DNA from: Collybiopsis luxurians FD-317 M1
Taxonomy: Eukaryota; Basidiomycota; Agaricomycetes; Agaricales; Omphalotaceae
Direction of reading: 5' to 3'
DNA: 64,000 nucleotides
Assembly (NCBI GenBank): GCA_000827265.1
Contig: KN834769.1
Span: forward strand, 419,996-483,995
Of the stretch, positions 37,687 through 49,940 are shown piece after piece. The stretch's first letter is position 1, and each line of letters starts with the position of its first letter. The notes below the pieces were generated by a model. The model was not told the origin of the DNA. It searched no databases and saw only the letters and a program-made list of their open reading frames with translations. The position numbers and the translations under genes are program-made.

Positions 37687-38940
37687 GCATCAAGTCAGGA
37701 AGGAAGGAAGAAAGGAAGGAAGGGGAGAAGGTTCTTACGCGAGAAAGAAGCTGTTAAACACCCATGACGTTTTAATCCAAAGCACTTAGCATGAACATAT
37801 ATATAGAGATCGTGCAAGCAAGTGATACAGCTGATTGCGAAATTGTAGAATAAATTCCAAAAAATGCACTTCAGTGATGGTCCACCGATGCCGGGACAGC
37901 TGTACATTTAGCGGCATTCTCGGGGAGCAATGGATTGGTAGTTTGTTTGTAGGTAAACACGATCAGAAAGGCGCGTTTTTTGGGATCTATTCTACAATTT
38001 CGCAATCAGGTGTAATTCAACAGCGCGCGAACAGCTTTCGAATGATACTTTGATGCGAACAAGCTGTGCCTAATCGTAAACTTCAAAATTCCTCCTTTGG
38101 AGCGAACAAGCGGCCCGCAGCTAGTACAGTTTCTGTTGCTTCTGCCTGCTTTTATGCGACCGATTCCTCCAGTCGATAAAGAAGGTACGACGACAGATCG
38201 CTGTGCCCAAATTTAGATGCGTAGGAGTCGTCGCAATGGGTAAGTTATCCTTGGAGCAGTAGATCCACGAAGAGATATTCAAACGACTCAGAAGGCAATC
38301 CGGATAGTAAAATTCAACTCCAAGCGATAGAGTCCGCCGGGCTGGAGCCTCATGCCAACACTTGCGGATATCGACCCAACCATGTCTTCACGAAAACCTG
38401 GAAAATAGTAAGGGGAGGCAATAGATGGAGTTTTTCAGCGTGTTCAATTTGCATGAAGGAACTTACTCATGGGCTTCTAACTCAATTCCTATCAATTTGC
38501 GAGCTTATGACCAGGGGTTGTTCAAATCCGTTAAGTCGCTTGTCTTTGCCATGAATAGTCCGTCTACATCCAGCAAGAAATTTACGTATCATCATGCAAG
38601 GTTCAAGAATGCATCGAATATGTGACTGAACCTGGTTATGAATAAATTGTAGATATCAGAGGATAAGATAAACCGGCAAAGGTACCATTTAGAAATAGCC
38701 GGGGGGCCCGGTCGTATCCAAACTCTGAACTGGTACCCTAGCCTCTCTCCTACCCTGTAATAGACATGCACATTCCTTGACATATGTCCCGGCATAAACT
38801 TCCTCAGAATCGCACATCTCTTTCTCAGCTAAAGCCTCGAGTCTGAACTGCTACAATCGTCGAGCCAGTCGCTTGAAAATAAGCCCTTTGATATGCACGG
38901 TCTTTCACTCCCGCAAGTCACATCTGCTTGGTGTGACTAA
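37687..38940. other. gene-free spacer with GGAA microsatellite
   Basis: A GGAA/GAAA-rich simple tract lies at about 37698-37730, immediately upstream of the NACHT start. No gene is supported in the rest. The end of the interval runs into the probable DUF7918 gene; an ATG at 38893 is in frame with it but is followed by a TAA. Confidence 0.4.
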
Positions 38941-40190
38941 CTCTTCTTCGATAATTTCGGGGCATGGATCACGGTTGATGGTGAAACCCTCGAAGAATTC
39001 AAAATCGAGATTGCTTCAGTTGAAGGAAAGGTTCGTCATACCCTGTCCTATTCACTGTTCTTTTGAAAACTGCTTTGCATGAAAAACTCGTATAGTCTTT
39101 TCAGATTCACTAGTGCGACAGAGAATTCAAGTCTGCTACAAGAGGACGTGCGAGTGTTGGCGGACGGAGTATGGGAGGAAAAATTATACATTCGAGCGAG
39201 ACGTCCAGTGTGACAAAGAAGGGATTTCGAACGGGCTCGGACAGGAGGGTACCCTTTATTGTCTCAGAGTTAAAGTTTACCGGTGCGTTCTGACATCTTT
39301 GGGAGGTGTATATATTTAACTGATTTTTTCTTTCTTTCAAGGTGAAGGAATATCGTATTTATCTCCCGAGAAACCGGGCGAAATAACATCGTCATCATCA
39401 GAGTTCGGACGAAGGATGTAAAGGACTATCAAAGAGACCATAATCCGCCCTTGACCCGCATCTATAACGAGAGAAAGCTCAAACGGAATGCGCATAGTAC
39501 AACGTAAGTCTCGATGTTCTGCTATTCCCTTCCTTAATCCCACAACACGGACTCTGGAAAGCCTAGGTTTGGAGATCCTGTAACTGATACTAGACGAATC
39601 CTCTATCATGAGACGGAACCGTACGGAGATCCTGTGGCCCGTTTCTGCTTTAGATACATGCCAATAGGTATGAACATCTCCCTGTGCTTTGTGAATCATT
39701 ATCGATTCGTTTTAAATGACCTAGACTGCTCCGAGCAAACGATATTGCACCATACCCACCTCGCGAGCGACGCTTTCCTACTGGAGAAGAGGAGGAGAGA
39801 GAAATAAAACCTGATATATCTACCATATCTCAGCCGGAATTGCGCCGCGCAAGGATCATTCTCCAGATATATCTGCCCATCCACTCCTCACGCCTGCTTT
39901 GTATTTCAGTCGGTCTCGATCCTGGATAGAAGTTCATCCCTCACGTTCTATAGCAGCAGCAGAGCCAGTGTAGCTCATTGAAAGATCTCCAAGAGGATGT
40001 GTTATTGACTTCAGTCCGTTCCAAGGCGACCTCGACCCTGACACTTGTTGGTGATCCCGTACCCGTTCCGACGAGGGCAGTAAGAAGGGAGAGGATAGAT
40101 CTGTTAAACCCCTCGCCTCCCTCCAGACGACGAACGGCCAGTCGAATACCCCCAAATGCCTATGCAGTTATCGATTTGACGCATCTTTGA
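38941..40190 (+). pseudogene. DUF7918-family gene, probably broken
   Basis: Coding segments that fit the basidiomycete DUF7918 family appear in order on the plus strand: 38941-39030 (NFGAWITVDGETLEEFKIE), 39114-39282 (KKGFRTGSDRRVPFIVSEL), about 39371-39503 (NNIVIIRVRTKDV), 39567-39667 (DPVARFCFRYMPI), then LLRANDIAPYPP from 39726, and a C-terminal piece to 40190 ending AYAVIDLTHL. The first four can be spliced with GT...AG introns. Two faults remain: the reading upstream of the first segment meets a TAA, and the join before LLRANDIAP is one base short, so the spliced frame would stop early. The family has no known biochemical role. A functional gene with introns I have misplaced is possible. 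Confidence 0.5.
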
Positions 40191-40444
40191 TAAACGCCAT
40201 GTACCCCAAAGTAGTATTCCTTATCTTCGCTGCCTTTTGTGTGGTTCTTGAATTTGTATCTATACGCTACATACATACTTGCATACGTTTCTTCATTCGT
40301 GTTCGTCATGTACTTGCCTTCTTGCCTATATAGCAAGTCCTTCCACTTCTACTCTTGCAACTCGCCTTTACTTCACTCCGACTACCATGATACCTCTGAA
40401 ATCGAAGAATACTAGTAGCAGTACACCAATTGATTAGATAAGCA

Positions 40445-40466
40445 GTCGACCCTCGTGGTGGGCTAT
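40445..40466 (+). pseudogene. 3' fragment of tRNA-Lys
   Basis: TCGACCCTCGTGGTGGGCTA copies the T-loop, 3' T-stem and 3' acceptor strand of the tRNA-Lys at 33442-33537, with one change (C to T in the stem). Similarity continues into the downstream flank (ATTCCAAACCTT/ATTTCCAAACCTT and beyond). The 5' two thirds of the tRNA are absent, so a breakpoint of the block duplication lies inside or just before this point. Confidence 0.75.
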
Positions 40467-40981
40467 TTCCACACAAGCAGCATACTTTTTTATTTCCAAA
40501 CCTTAGCTGTGATACTGTTGTATGTGAAGTTCCCTTACTTGTGTGTTCAATTTTTATAAAGTTTGACGAGAGAAGGAAGAGTTTTTTTCATTATCGAGAA
40601 TGCTCCAAATAAGCTTCTGCGAGCCTTTAAGTACATTCCACCACTATTATCCAGGTCAGCTCGAGTAAATCATCACCATCCAGGCTCAGCTCCTTGTACT
40701 TGGCTATCGTGACGCTCACCATGGTAGCCGGGGCTCCGAGGGAGGTGCTAATGATGGAGAACTTGCTAAACTCGGCTCCGTAAAGAATAGCTGTAGGCAA
40801 GGAAGGGTTGACCGTCGACACTCGAAGTGGTAAGGTTAGCCCAACCGAATACACCATTGAGGTTGCAACTGATAGTAAAAGTTGTATATTTTTTCGGCGA
40901 TAGCGGATACTACCCATATTCCATATTCGTAGCCAGCGTATTCGGTGGTGAACAATCTGTATATGAGGTGCTTGCCACTTG

Positions 40982-43605
40982 TTACCAGCGACGAAATAAT
41001 CTGTAGGTCCATCGTCCCTTGGGGCTAGGGTCCTCGAGTTCTTGTAACCACTTCGGTTGGGGACGCTCGAGTTTTCGTAACCGCTTGTGAAGAGCTTTGA
41101 TCTGGCTGGAATAGCTGGAGTGCTGAGATAAAGATCAGTTGCAGAGAATTTACAAAAGAAATCAGTTAAACTCCCATACCTCGACCCACGCAATCGCTTT
41201 CTTCGCATCCTCACTAGTTTGTATAGCAGAAAGATTCTTCATCAAAACTTGAAAAATCTCGTCCTCCTCTGAAGATGACCGTGAAGGTTTTTCCAGAAGG
41301 TGGTTTATCCACTCAAGCTTGACAAAATTAATCACCTCCGCAGCATTTTGCGATGGGTTTCGAAGAATCCGCAGACACTGCAGCCCGATATACTTGTTAC
41401 ATTCTGCAAAATCGATGGAGACAGTGTCGAAATGAAGCTCTGACATGGAATCGGTCGGATCCAAGGGCAAGATAGGTGGACAAGACCAGTAAGAACTTAA
41501 GATGTGTCTAACTTGATCTGAGCTTGTTCGATTATTTAGAAAGGCAGAGATTACTACCGACGGGGCAGTTAGAGGTAGGCAAAGAGTATGTTTTAATACC
41601 TCAATCGCCATCACCAAATTTTCCCTGTCTCTTTCTTTGAGAGTAGGTTCTATCCTTATCCGGAATCCTCGCTCAAATAGGGAGTATTGCTTGGCCAATC
41701 TATCGAGTTTCCATCTATATTCCTGCTTCTGATAACTGCGAATCTATGAACAAGCACAGTTGCATAAGGACCAATGAAAATGTTGGACAAAAAGGGAGAG
41801 AAAATACTAACAGCTTCGGCCCAGTTGGCAACACTTCTCAGATTGGCGAGGCATATTCTGAGAGAAGATGCGTATGCCTCTAAGTTAGTACCCCGGTACC
41901 TGAAGGCAAAATCCAAGTAGCCAGTAATGTCAAGATCTTTCAGCAAACCGAGAAGTCTGCTGCTCAGAAATGTTTGAACCCGCCGGCAATGAATATACCA
42001 CCAATGTAATACATATACATCAAAATCCGAACTCACGCTGGCACAAGGGATATTGGTTCATTCAAAAGCAGGAAAGAAAGATGCGACACTCACGATTCCA
42101 GAGTTCGGTAATTCTTGATTGCAAAAGAGAGACGCTTCAATAGATAGAATGCAATCCGCTCGTGTCCCACCTCCTGCGTTGTGTTCACGTGGTAGCTTCC
42201 AGAGCGCTTCTTGTCGCGCAGGAAGTCAACAAAAGATGCATGGCGAATTTTAATACTGGCAAAGTCGTCATCCGGAATGGCCAAAACCGAGTGCAGCCTG
42301 AAAAACGGCGTCCAAACTTCTCCTTTTGCGAGGAGAAAGAAATCTTCGATAGAGCGTGAAGAGTTTCGGCTACCATTGTACTTGCCAGGTATGATCGTGT
42401 CAGGATCCAAAAGATGAGCCAGAACGTCAAAAAAAAGCTGATTCTGCTTGCATGTAGAAAGAATTTGTAGGTATAGCAAGTCTAGGTCAGGATAAGGCGA
42501 GTCAAAATTTTCGGGAACAGTGATGTTCAGAATGGTCTCTAGGCGTTGGGTGGGCAAACCAGAATATTCCCCGATGTACTTGAGGACAGTAGCAGCATAG
42601 ATAAACTGGCCACAAGCCCTCTGAACAAGTTGTTGTACGATACCCTCGCCAGGCCAGTCTTCAGGCACATGTGTCATAGTACCCCCGTGGCCTCTTCGAA
42701 TTTTATCGAACCCATCACGGAGGTATCTGGCAAGGTCCGTGTTGGATTCAAATTCTTCGCCGAGGTCGCTGCAAGCCACCATGGTACGAAAATCCAGGTG
42801 ATTGAATGCATTACGAATGCGTGGCTCAGGCCTGCTACAAATAAGAAACTTGAATGGCACTATTGAGCCAGATTTAGCCTCGCGAATGATGGAAAGAAGA
42901 CGCTCCTGCGAGGGAATGTCAACACATTCATCTAGCCCATCAATGACAATCAACCGAGGAAGATTCTTCCATTGTTCTGCGGGTAGTCGATGGCAAGACT
43001 TGATTATGAGTTCCTGGAACTGGTGCTCGAGACTGGCATGGACGATATCACGGTTGTTACAGATAGTGAGATCAATGGGCTCTTTAACCAAGGGCACGAG
43101 AAGTTGCTAATTGAAGGGAAATGGTAGTGAAGAATTTTTGCAGGCCATTTCGCAAGGGGTCTGACCGTGAAAAGAAGAAACTGGCGGCGAGACGACTGTT
43201 GGCGAATTCTTCCGAGACGGTCTGAGCTACAGCAGATTTACCAACGCCTGCTGCACCATAGAGCCAGTAAATGGAAGCTGTATTCGTACTGTCGTTCACC
43301 CAATTTCGCAGGATTTCAAGAATCTCGGTACGAGTGCCGGGATGAATATTCGGAGGAGGAAAACGCTGCTCGGCATTATGAGTAGCGCCGGCGACAGCAT
43401 TCTGGTAAAGAATATCAATGCCTTTGCCAGCTGCGAGAGATAGCGCTCAGTCCAGAAAATCGGCGAGGCATGGAACTGGATACGCACAAACATCGTGATT
43501 TTCACCTTCTCCGCGTCTAAAATCAGTACTATATAGGTTACCGGCCACATTAGTGAACGATCCGCCGTGGATAGTGACCCCTTGCGCGTTTGAGAGGAAG
43601 GCCAT
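40982..43605 (-). pseudogene. NACHT STAND paralogue with a frameshift between Walker A and Walker B
   Basis: This parallels the gene at 34882-37686 exon by exon: 43605-43488, 43430-42094, about 42038-41820, 41747-41177, then a last exon ending at a TAA at 40982. The N-terminal motif (NAQGVTIHGGSFTNVAGN), Walker A GAAGVGKS and Walker B LIVIDGLDEC are all present. Compared with its paralogue, it has a net loss of 8 nt at about 43085-43105. As a result, the frame from Walker A stops shortly after RALG, and Walker B lies in another frame. The downstream frames are otherwise open, so the lesion is probably recent, or a short intron could bridge it. If unrepaired, the product would be a truncated protein ending within the NACHT domain. 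Confidence 0.78.
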
Positions 43606-43859
43606 GTAACAAAGAGACAGAGTCAAGCTGTTAATCCAAATGCTGTTAAATCCATAAGCCATGAGGCAAATGTCGTCAGACAACTGAATCGAGGCAGTGC
43701 AATCAGACACTCTGTCAAATATAGAATCTGTCAACGCTCTTCTTCTGGGCATGGATCAAAAACAGCGCAGGATATCTTGAAGTAGGTGGTACCCTGTCCT
43801 GTCCGCGGTTCTAGCCATGAGGCTTCCGCTACGGTGATCCCGCTTCTTTCTCGCTTTAC

Positions 43860-45170
43860 CCAATTCTCCACATCGCCTCGTACGCCAGCGCTAGACCTCG
43901 ACTTCTTTCAGGACATCGACTTCCATTCCACCAATTCCTGCAGCTTTACATTGCACAGCGACTCCGCTGCTACTTGTTCCTACAATACCAGCGTATCCAA
44001 ACCTGGCTCACCTCTCAGCTTCCCTCCCCTCCGAACTACGTTACCCAACATTACTTGCCGAGCGTCAGAGGAGCTGTCTAGCTTGGGAACTGAGGACTAC
44101 TTTTCCAGGACTTCCGCGCGACCAGTCGCTTGAAGGAGAGGAAGATAAGGACGATACCGAGACGTTGGATGAACATGGGGCTGAAGAAGGTCCCGAAGTA
44201 GATGGTGACGATGAAGATTAGGATTGGGACAATGATGCTGCTGCCGATGAGCTTCTAGCGCATTCGACGCAACCTGAACGCCACATTATTCGGCCTATCG
44301 TTGTGATGTCGATGATGAGGAAGAAGAGGGAGAAAAGGACGATGAAGAAGATAGCGAAGAGTTTGTTGATGAATCCCCACAGGGGCGACGCCTCAACCTG
44401 CCACTGGTGCGCAGGGTAGTAGCATTTGAAATAGACTCTGGCGGAAGGAAAGTCATTGAAGTTGGCGATAATATCGTCCCGGTGCCAGCGCAAAGGTTGA
44501 ATCTCCAAGCTCGGCAGCCACTTGGCCAAGGACTTGCAAGGAACGCCGTTGACGACAAAGCTGCGGCGTTTTTAGAGACGGGAGCTGAGGACACATGGAT
44601 GGCGCAATGAAGGGTAAACGATGTTCAGAAACTGGTTCTTGGTTATCTCGAATATTCTATAACCTTCTCCAGCGATTCCTTCGGGAAGTTCTATATACGG
44701 ATTTATGCGGAACACTGCTTCAATGGTTTCAATGATGAGTTCCATCATCGGAATGCAGATTCGAGTACCTTACGCACTTGAAAAACTGGTTTTTGTACTA
44801 ATGGTCAGTCTTTCTTTCTCTCATCCATCGCTCAGCACAAGTCGTGTAACGCATTGTTTGAACATTAGTTCGGGTCTCGGTAACTACTCTATATTCTGCA
44901 TCTATCTATTCGCGTTATCCGTATCGTGACCAACCCGGAGGTAGATTTGGTGGCGTGTCTCATCACGGACGTGCTGTTACCATTTCACTTCACAACTGCG
45001 ACAACTACCAGTTGACGGGTTTCCCGACTTTCGATGTAGTCTTTTGACCCCAAAACCCTGAATTCATCTCTTTCTTAGTTTGGTCTTCTGGAAAGCTACC
45101 TGGAGTCTTTTCTTCGCGTCCTCGGTTTTGTAGAAGTTCTTGCGGAAGAGGTCGTCACATCGGTCCTACC
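43860..45170 (+). pseudogene. Doa10-type ligase pseudogene, fragment 1
   Basis: This corresponds to about 29.2-30.9 kb of the intact Doa10 gene: the acidic insert of exon 5, exon 6 (SIYGFMRNTASMVSMMSSIIGM against PIYGLIQNAALMVFIMDS), exon 7 and the start of exon 8 (LLESYLESFLRVLGFVE). It is broken by stops and frameshifts; for example, the counterpart of the acidic exon is cut at about 44130 and 44220. The RING-CH exons are missing. Similarity ends near 45170 and resumes in fragment 2 about 3 kb further on. Confidence 0.8.
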
Positions 45171-48100
45171 TTTTGCTTGTGCCAGGAGGAGGGGATTTTA
45201 CCCCATTGACCTCGATTGTAATGAATGTAGCATTCGTCGTGGCCTGTAGCACAATAGCGTGACAAACACCACAAGTCACATCACGTGCGCAGTGTTACCT
45301 GCTTCGGCATCAACTCTCTCATCCGTCGTTAATCCTGGTTATTCACGATTCTTCTGTTTGGGAAACGGAATGGAAAGGTACCTAATACCTGCCTCATTAA
45401 TTAAGAATCCACCTATGATGGCCTCAGACTACCGAGGTCAAACCGTCAGCCCGTTCCCAGTGGTCACACCGATGTATCACAGATACTCGGAAAAAGACAT
45501 ATAGCACTCCTCCACTCATGGTCGTTATTTCAGCGGAGAGTTGGAAGAAACGTTGTACCACGTGAATTCGAGTTTTTTTTAATGAATCTCGTCGAGGGAT
45601 TCACTTTCCTGCTGACTCTTCCTTATTTTCCGAAACTATGTCGTTTCTAGATACCGACCAGTGTACATCGAGCTTGACTGTGAGCTTATTTCCGTTACAA
45701 ATAATATTAAATACCATCTCAAATTGTACATCGTGAATACTACTTGCAACCGTTGATAATCAAACTTTGACTGTTTCCATCCTCAAGCTCGCCAGTCCAA
45801 GAATCATAAAGTGTCAATGCTCTGACTGGACAATCCCTATCCGGACACAATCCTCATGACATTCTCCCTAAACATAAATCTCCTCGAAATACGTCTGTAA
45901 CAACGCCCTCTTTCTCCCCCTATTTGTCAACCATAGGCGCCATGGGCGTAACGGGCGTCAAAGGGGCGCAGGACCAAGGGTAGAGGCGGAGGAACGAGTA
46001 ACGACGCAGCTTCACCGTGAGTTTCGTCCCGAGATTACTAGTATCATTGTTGCCTCTCCCAATACCATTACCATTATAGGAGCTGCGCGTACGACAAGAA
46101 TGGACTGAAACGATGGAAGAGGCTGACGAGGCCCACCGGATGGGCTTCCTGCCAAAGTTGAATCAGCATCGGTCTCGCCAGTCGAAATGAACACTGTTGG
46201 GGGTTCCTCAGCGTTCTCCTCGGTGTATACGCGTCATACATAGTATTGAATGGAGCGGCACTATTCATTTCCTGCGGGTAGACTCGAAATTGCAAATGGA
46301 GGATGTGGAGGAACGAGTTCGTCAAGGTCTAGGTCGAGACCTGGAGGGGCAAATCTCAACGACTTCAATTACTCTGTCATTTCCGTCAGCATCGAGAGAC
46401 GATGACAACAGGGAATGATATCCCTGAAGCCCAAACCGAGACCCAGTAGGATCCCACAAAGGCTCCACCCTATCCAGGTCGTCCATCCCCACATCCCTCC
46501 TATAAAGATCGCCAACACTTGTCCAGGCCGTTCTCTGGCAAGCTCTGCGTCTTCAAATCCGTGTCCCCCGCGTTCCCCACAAGGATAACTGAGCCTCCCG
46601 GAATGCAGCCAACATTCTCTTGCACTCTCAACCTCTTCCTCGCATTTCTCTTGCCGTCTGATCCCGCGCGCACCGCCGAGTAGAAGATACAGCGTCACAT
46701 GGGTCTATTGGATCTGCTTGAATCAGAACAGCTCCTGCTCCTGTACGAATGAGGCTGGCAAAAGGCAATGTCCAAGAAATCATTCCTGGGAACAGACCAT
46801 AAAGGAAGTATTTGGATGTTTATGAACCGAGTGGAAGGGATCCTTCGGTAAGGATCATACTTTCGCAAATGTCGGGGAGGAGGAAATGTCGAGTATTTGA
46901 CTATCTGACACAATCTTTATCAACCGTCAATGAATTTGGGATGGCAGCAAGAGATACGAATGCGTACCCCATAGCTATATTCCAAGCCTTACCCCTCTAG
47001 TTGTCGATACTGTTCCGACACTGCGGGCACGGTGATTTCATCGACAAAGACGCTGTAAAAATCTACCTGTGCCTGTTACGATGGTTGTGCCGACGACGAC
47101 GACGACGACGTGACATGTCTAATTCTCTTCGACAGCAGCTTGATTCAAAGGAGCACAGTAGACCGGAAGCCCGTCTTACACAACAGTTCATGAAGCTCAT
47201 TGAGAGCGCAAGTCTCTTCAAGTTCGACTGCATCCCAATGAGCCTCTTCTACCAGCTTGATGATTTCGTCGAGGACGCAAGTTTCGCCCTCGGCTTCATT
47301 GAGAGGGGAATGAAGGGGAAGGGGGATCTTGAAACGTTCCGAGGATATTTTAGCGAAGGATTGGTCGGTGGAAAGAGTGATCCAAACCGGGCGGCTCTGT
47401 ATGTCGAGGTTATGAATAGGGAATAATAAGAAATTATAGATGGAACTAGCCTTTGTCGCGCAATCAGAGTCTATTTCCGCAGCGGCAGTACAAGCGACGA
47501 GCAAGTGAATGATTTGGGGGCTTCCATGTGTGCGTCCACAGTCGAGAAACGACGCATACGCGATACAACAGTACCGGGAGTCTAAGGTCGAAGTCCCCCA
47601 GTTGTGATGGAAGTTCCTTGGAGGAGGTCGCTAGCTTCTGCCTGCTTACGGAAAATGTTTAGCACCAGATTGAACAACTCTAGTGCTGAAAGCAAGATTG
47701 TACGCGTCAACGAAAGGTGACAAAAAGATGCTACGCACGTCCTTTGGCCCAATTGCCACCAGCACCAGATTGCCCAAACAAAAGGCTGTCAGAAACAATG
47801 AGTACGTGCTGATTCTGAAGCAGAATATAAATCATGCCTGGTATATAATCATTCTCCCATACTCCTCAAGATCATGCTAATTCGCGCAAATCCAACGAAT
47901 CCGAAATGAATGGCGTCCTGATAATGACCCCAACCTCGACATCACCCAGAGGCACATTGGAAGGGTGAGCAACTGGTATTTGAAGGAAGTGGGCCAGAGT
48001 TACTGCACGACAGGTGTGGTTTACGGCGAAAATCCTATACTCAGTACTGATTTTTCTTCGTTGGCTGCACGCTGACAGGCCGTCGATCTATCGAAAACAT

Positions 48101-48194
48101 AAGATGGGTAAAGACATCGCACAGTGGGCATAGTCATGAATTAATGCATTCCGACGGGCAATGAGCGCAAGGTCAAGGGCGTCGATAATCAGTT
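45171..48194. other. unassigned insert between the two Doa10 pseudogene fragments
   Basis: About 3 kb with no recognised gene. The longest frame is 47001-47426 (+, 141 codons); it contains a CGACGA microsatellite coding a run of Arg and is mirrored by an antisense frame of similar size, so neither strand is convincing. On the minus strand, 46369-46913 offers a hydrophobic stretch (IFIGGMWGWTTWIGWSLCGI) that could belong to a decayed membrane protein, but no splice-linked gene could be built. I found no terminal repeats marking the insert as a single transposon. Confidence 0.4.
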
Positions 48195-49415
48195 TTTATA
48201 GGCGCCGAATCAAAATTCCGAGTCTCTTCCTCCGTTGTTTTTGGTACACCGCTGGTCGAGCGGCAAGGAGCAGCCAGACAGCGGCTTCCTCTAATTTAAA
48301 GGTAGGTTGTCTGTAGTCTCTTGAATGGAGCGGTGTGCGGTGTGGTAGTTTGACGAAAGGCGACGGCGGACCGGTCACGGCTTACGATGTCGTTGGCGCC
48401 CATGGGCGTCTGTTTAATCTGTGGTTGACCCACTCGTACGACGTACATTCCTCCAGCATCATCGCAACATTCATTGATAATGCATATAGATAATGTCTCA
48501 CGTATCTTGCACCTGATGAAGGAGGTGTGACAACTCTACGCGAGCTATGAACTGTGGGTTGAGAGAGTTTTGTCCATTTACTTTGAAAACATCACATTCT
48601 TGCTTCCATCTTATCAATCTACTTGAAAATCCTTACTGTGAAGGTAAGGGACAGCCAGATAACACCCTCTTTCTCTCAAGGTAGGCTGTCTGCCGTCTAG
48701 CCGTTTATATCTGTGCTCACCTTGAGAAAAACTCCGAGATCGCAATGTTTATCTTCGTCAAGCTGGTCACCTTCCCTCCAGGATGCAGCCTAGTTTTGGA
48801 TATTTGCAATCGTGACCATTCCCTTCTCCTTCGTATACGTCAAGGATGGAATTCCTATGATATTTTATCATTGGGTGGCTGGTTACCATTGTTGTTCATT
48901 GCAATTATTTTGATCTTGAGGTAGTCTTTCGCCGTATTGCTCTCGGGTTGTCGAAGTGTAATACGTCCCGGAGCAATGTATTTCATCGAGGACGCGCAGG
49001 ATCAAAACTCGCGTCTGATTCGCGATATACTCAGCCGAGATGCCTTGGTGCAGTTTGTATCAGTGGAGTTATATATATAGCTCCATCGTTGCCTGCGCTG
49101 CTTCACTGTAGTAGACCTTCTCTTCCTCGGACGGCAGGTCATCTTTCCCTTTCAGTGGAAGACCAGGTACGCCCTACTTCCTTGTTATGTCATTCCCGAT
49201 GCATGCTTACTAGTTCGAACATTGCAGAGAATCCTTATCCAGCTTCCCAATAAACCTTCTGTTCCTCAATCTCGCCTTACCTGACACCATGCTTATTTCC
49301 ACCCCCGGAAACCCTGAAGAGGATTACGATAGTCATCTGGGAAGGATTGAAAGAGCGTTTATGTCTCACGTCGTACTTTTTAGCAAACATCATGGAGAAG
49401 AGGAGTACCTCTCAA
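48195..49415 (+). pseudogene. Doa10-type ligase pseudogene, fragment 2
   Basis: This corresponds to about 31.05-31.99 kb of the intact gene. Around 48220-48310 it resembles the end of exon 8. From about 48735 to 49415 it follows exons 9 to 11, including the counterpart of the CRSVMRPGAMWF block (48950-48985) and the splice site after the WKTR motif. Several stops, small deletions and frame changes are present, and similarity stops abruptly near 49415, after GEEEY. It continues the pseudogene begun at 43.86 kb, interrupted by about 3 kb of other sequence. Confidence 0.8.
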
Positions 49416-49940
49416 TATGAGCTATGCATTGAGCGAGTTCACCGCTACTCTACCGCCTTCATCTCGAACTGATTGATTTTTATGATAGCTATGAAAAATT
49501 TCGCTCTTCAGTAAGAGAAGAATGATACCAAGCGCAAAGCTCCTCTTCGAATAATTAGCTTCGATATTGAAACAAATGTCTTGATTTGTTGAGAAAAGGT
49601 TATGGCAAGTACTTTAGGAATAGTAAAACTTCTTGTTGTTTAGCTACTCTACGTACATCTTTTATACCTAGAGTAATTACTTCTAGAATATTCTACTAAT
49701 TTCGATAATACTTAAAGAGATTACTAAGAAACAATGGAGCACTGCTTGAGTCGCTCCTAGAATGTGTAAGTACCTTCTCGCACATTCTCAACATGATTGA
49801 CGTGCCCAATTTCCCAAGCCTGACAAACAAGATATCATCCAAATTGCTAACATGTTAAAACGCAGAGGTATGTATGCGCCAGTAAATGAACTTTCAAATT
49901 CATGCTAAGATAACTACTGCACAGGGGAAGCTAAGCCATT

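Larger units (their letters stand above)
40443..43860. repeat. duplicated block, copy B of about 33.5-37.7 kb
   Basis: From the tRNA-Lys 3' end through the trailer sequence (40627-40980) to the NACHT gene, this block repeats 33519-37690 in the same order and orientation. The copies have diverged substantially but keep the same exon-intron plan in the NACHT gene; the first exon is 118 nt in both. The MITE of copy A (34206-34711) has no counterpart here, so it either arrived in copy A later or was lost from copy B. Confidence 0.75.

Noticed and set aside
46012..46913. Possible minus-strand membrane protein
   Set aside because: Hydrophobic stretches exist, but frames change too often and no consistent intron set could be found.
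47001..47504. 141-codon plus frame and overlapping 119-codon minus frame
   Set aside because: Neither has a domain or splice partner; the Arg run comes from a CGACGA microsatellite, so no gene is called.
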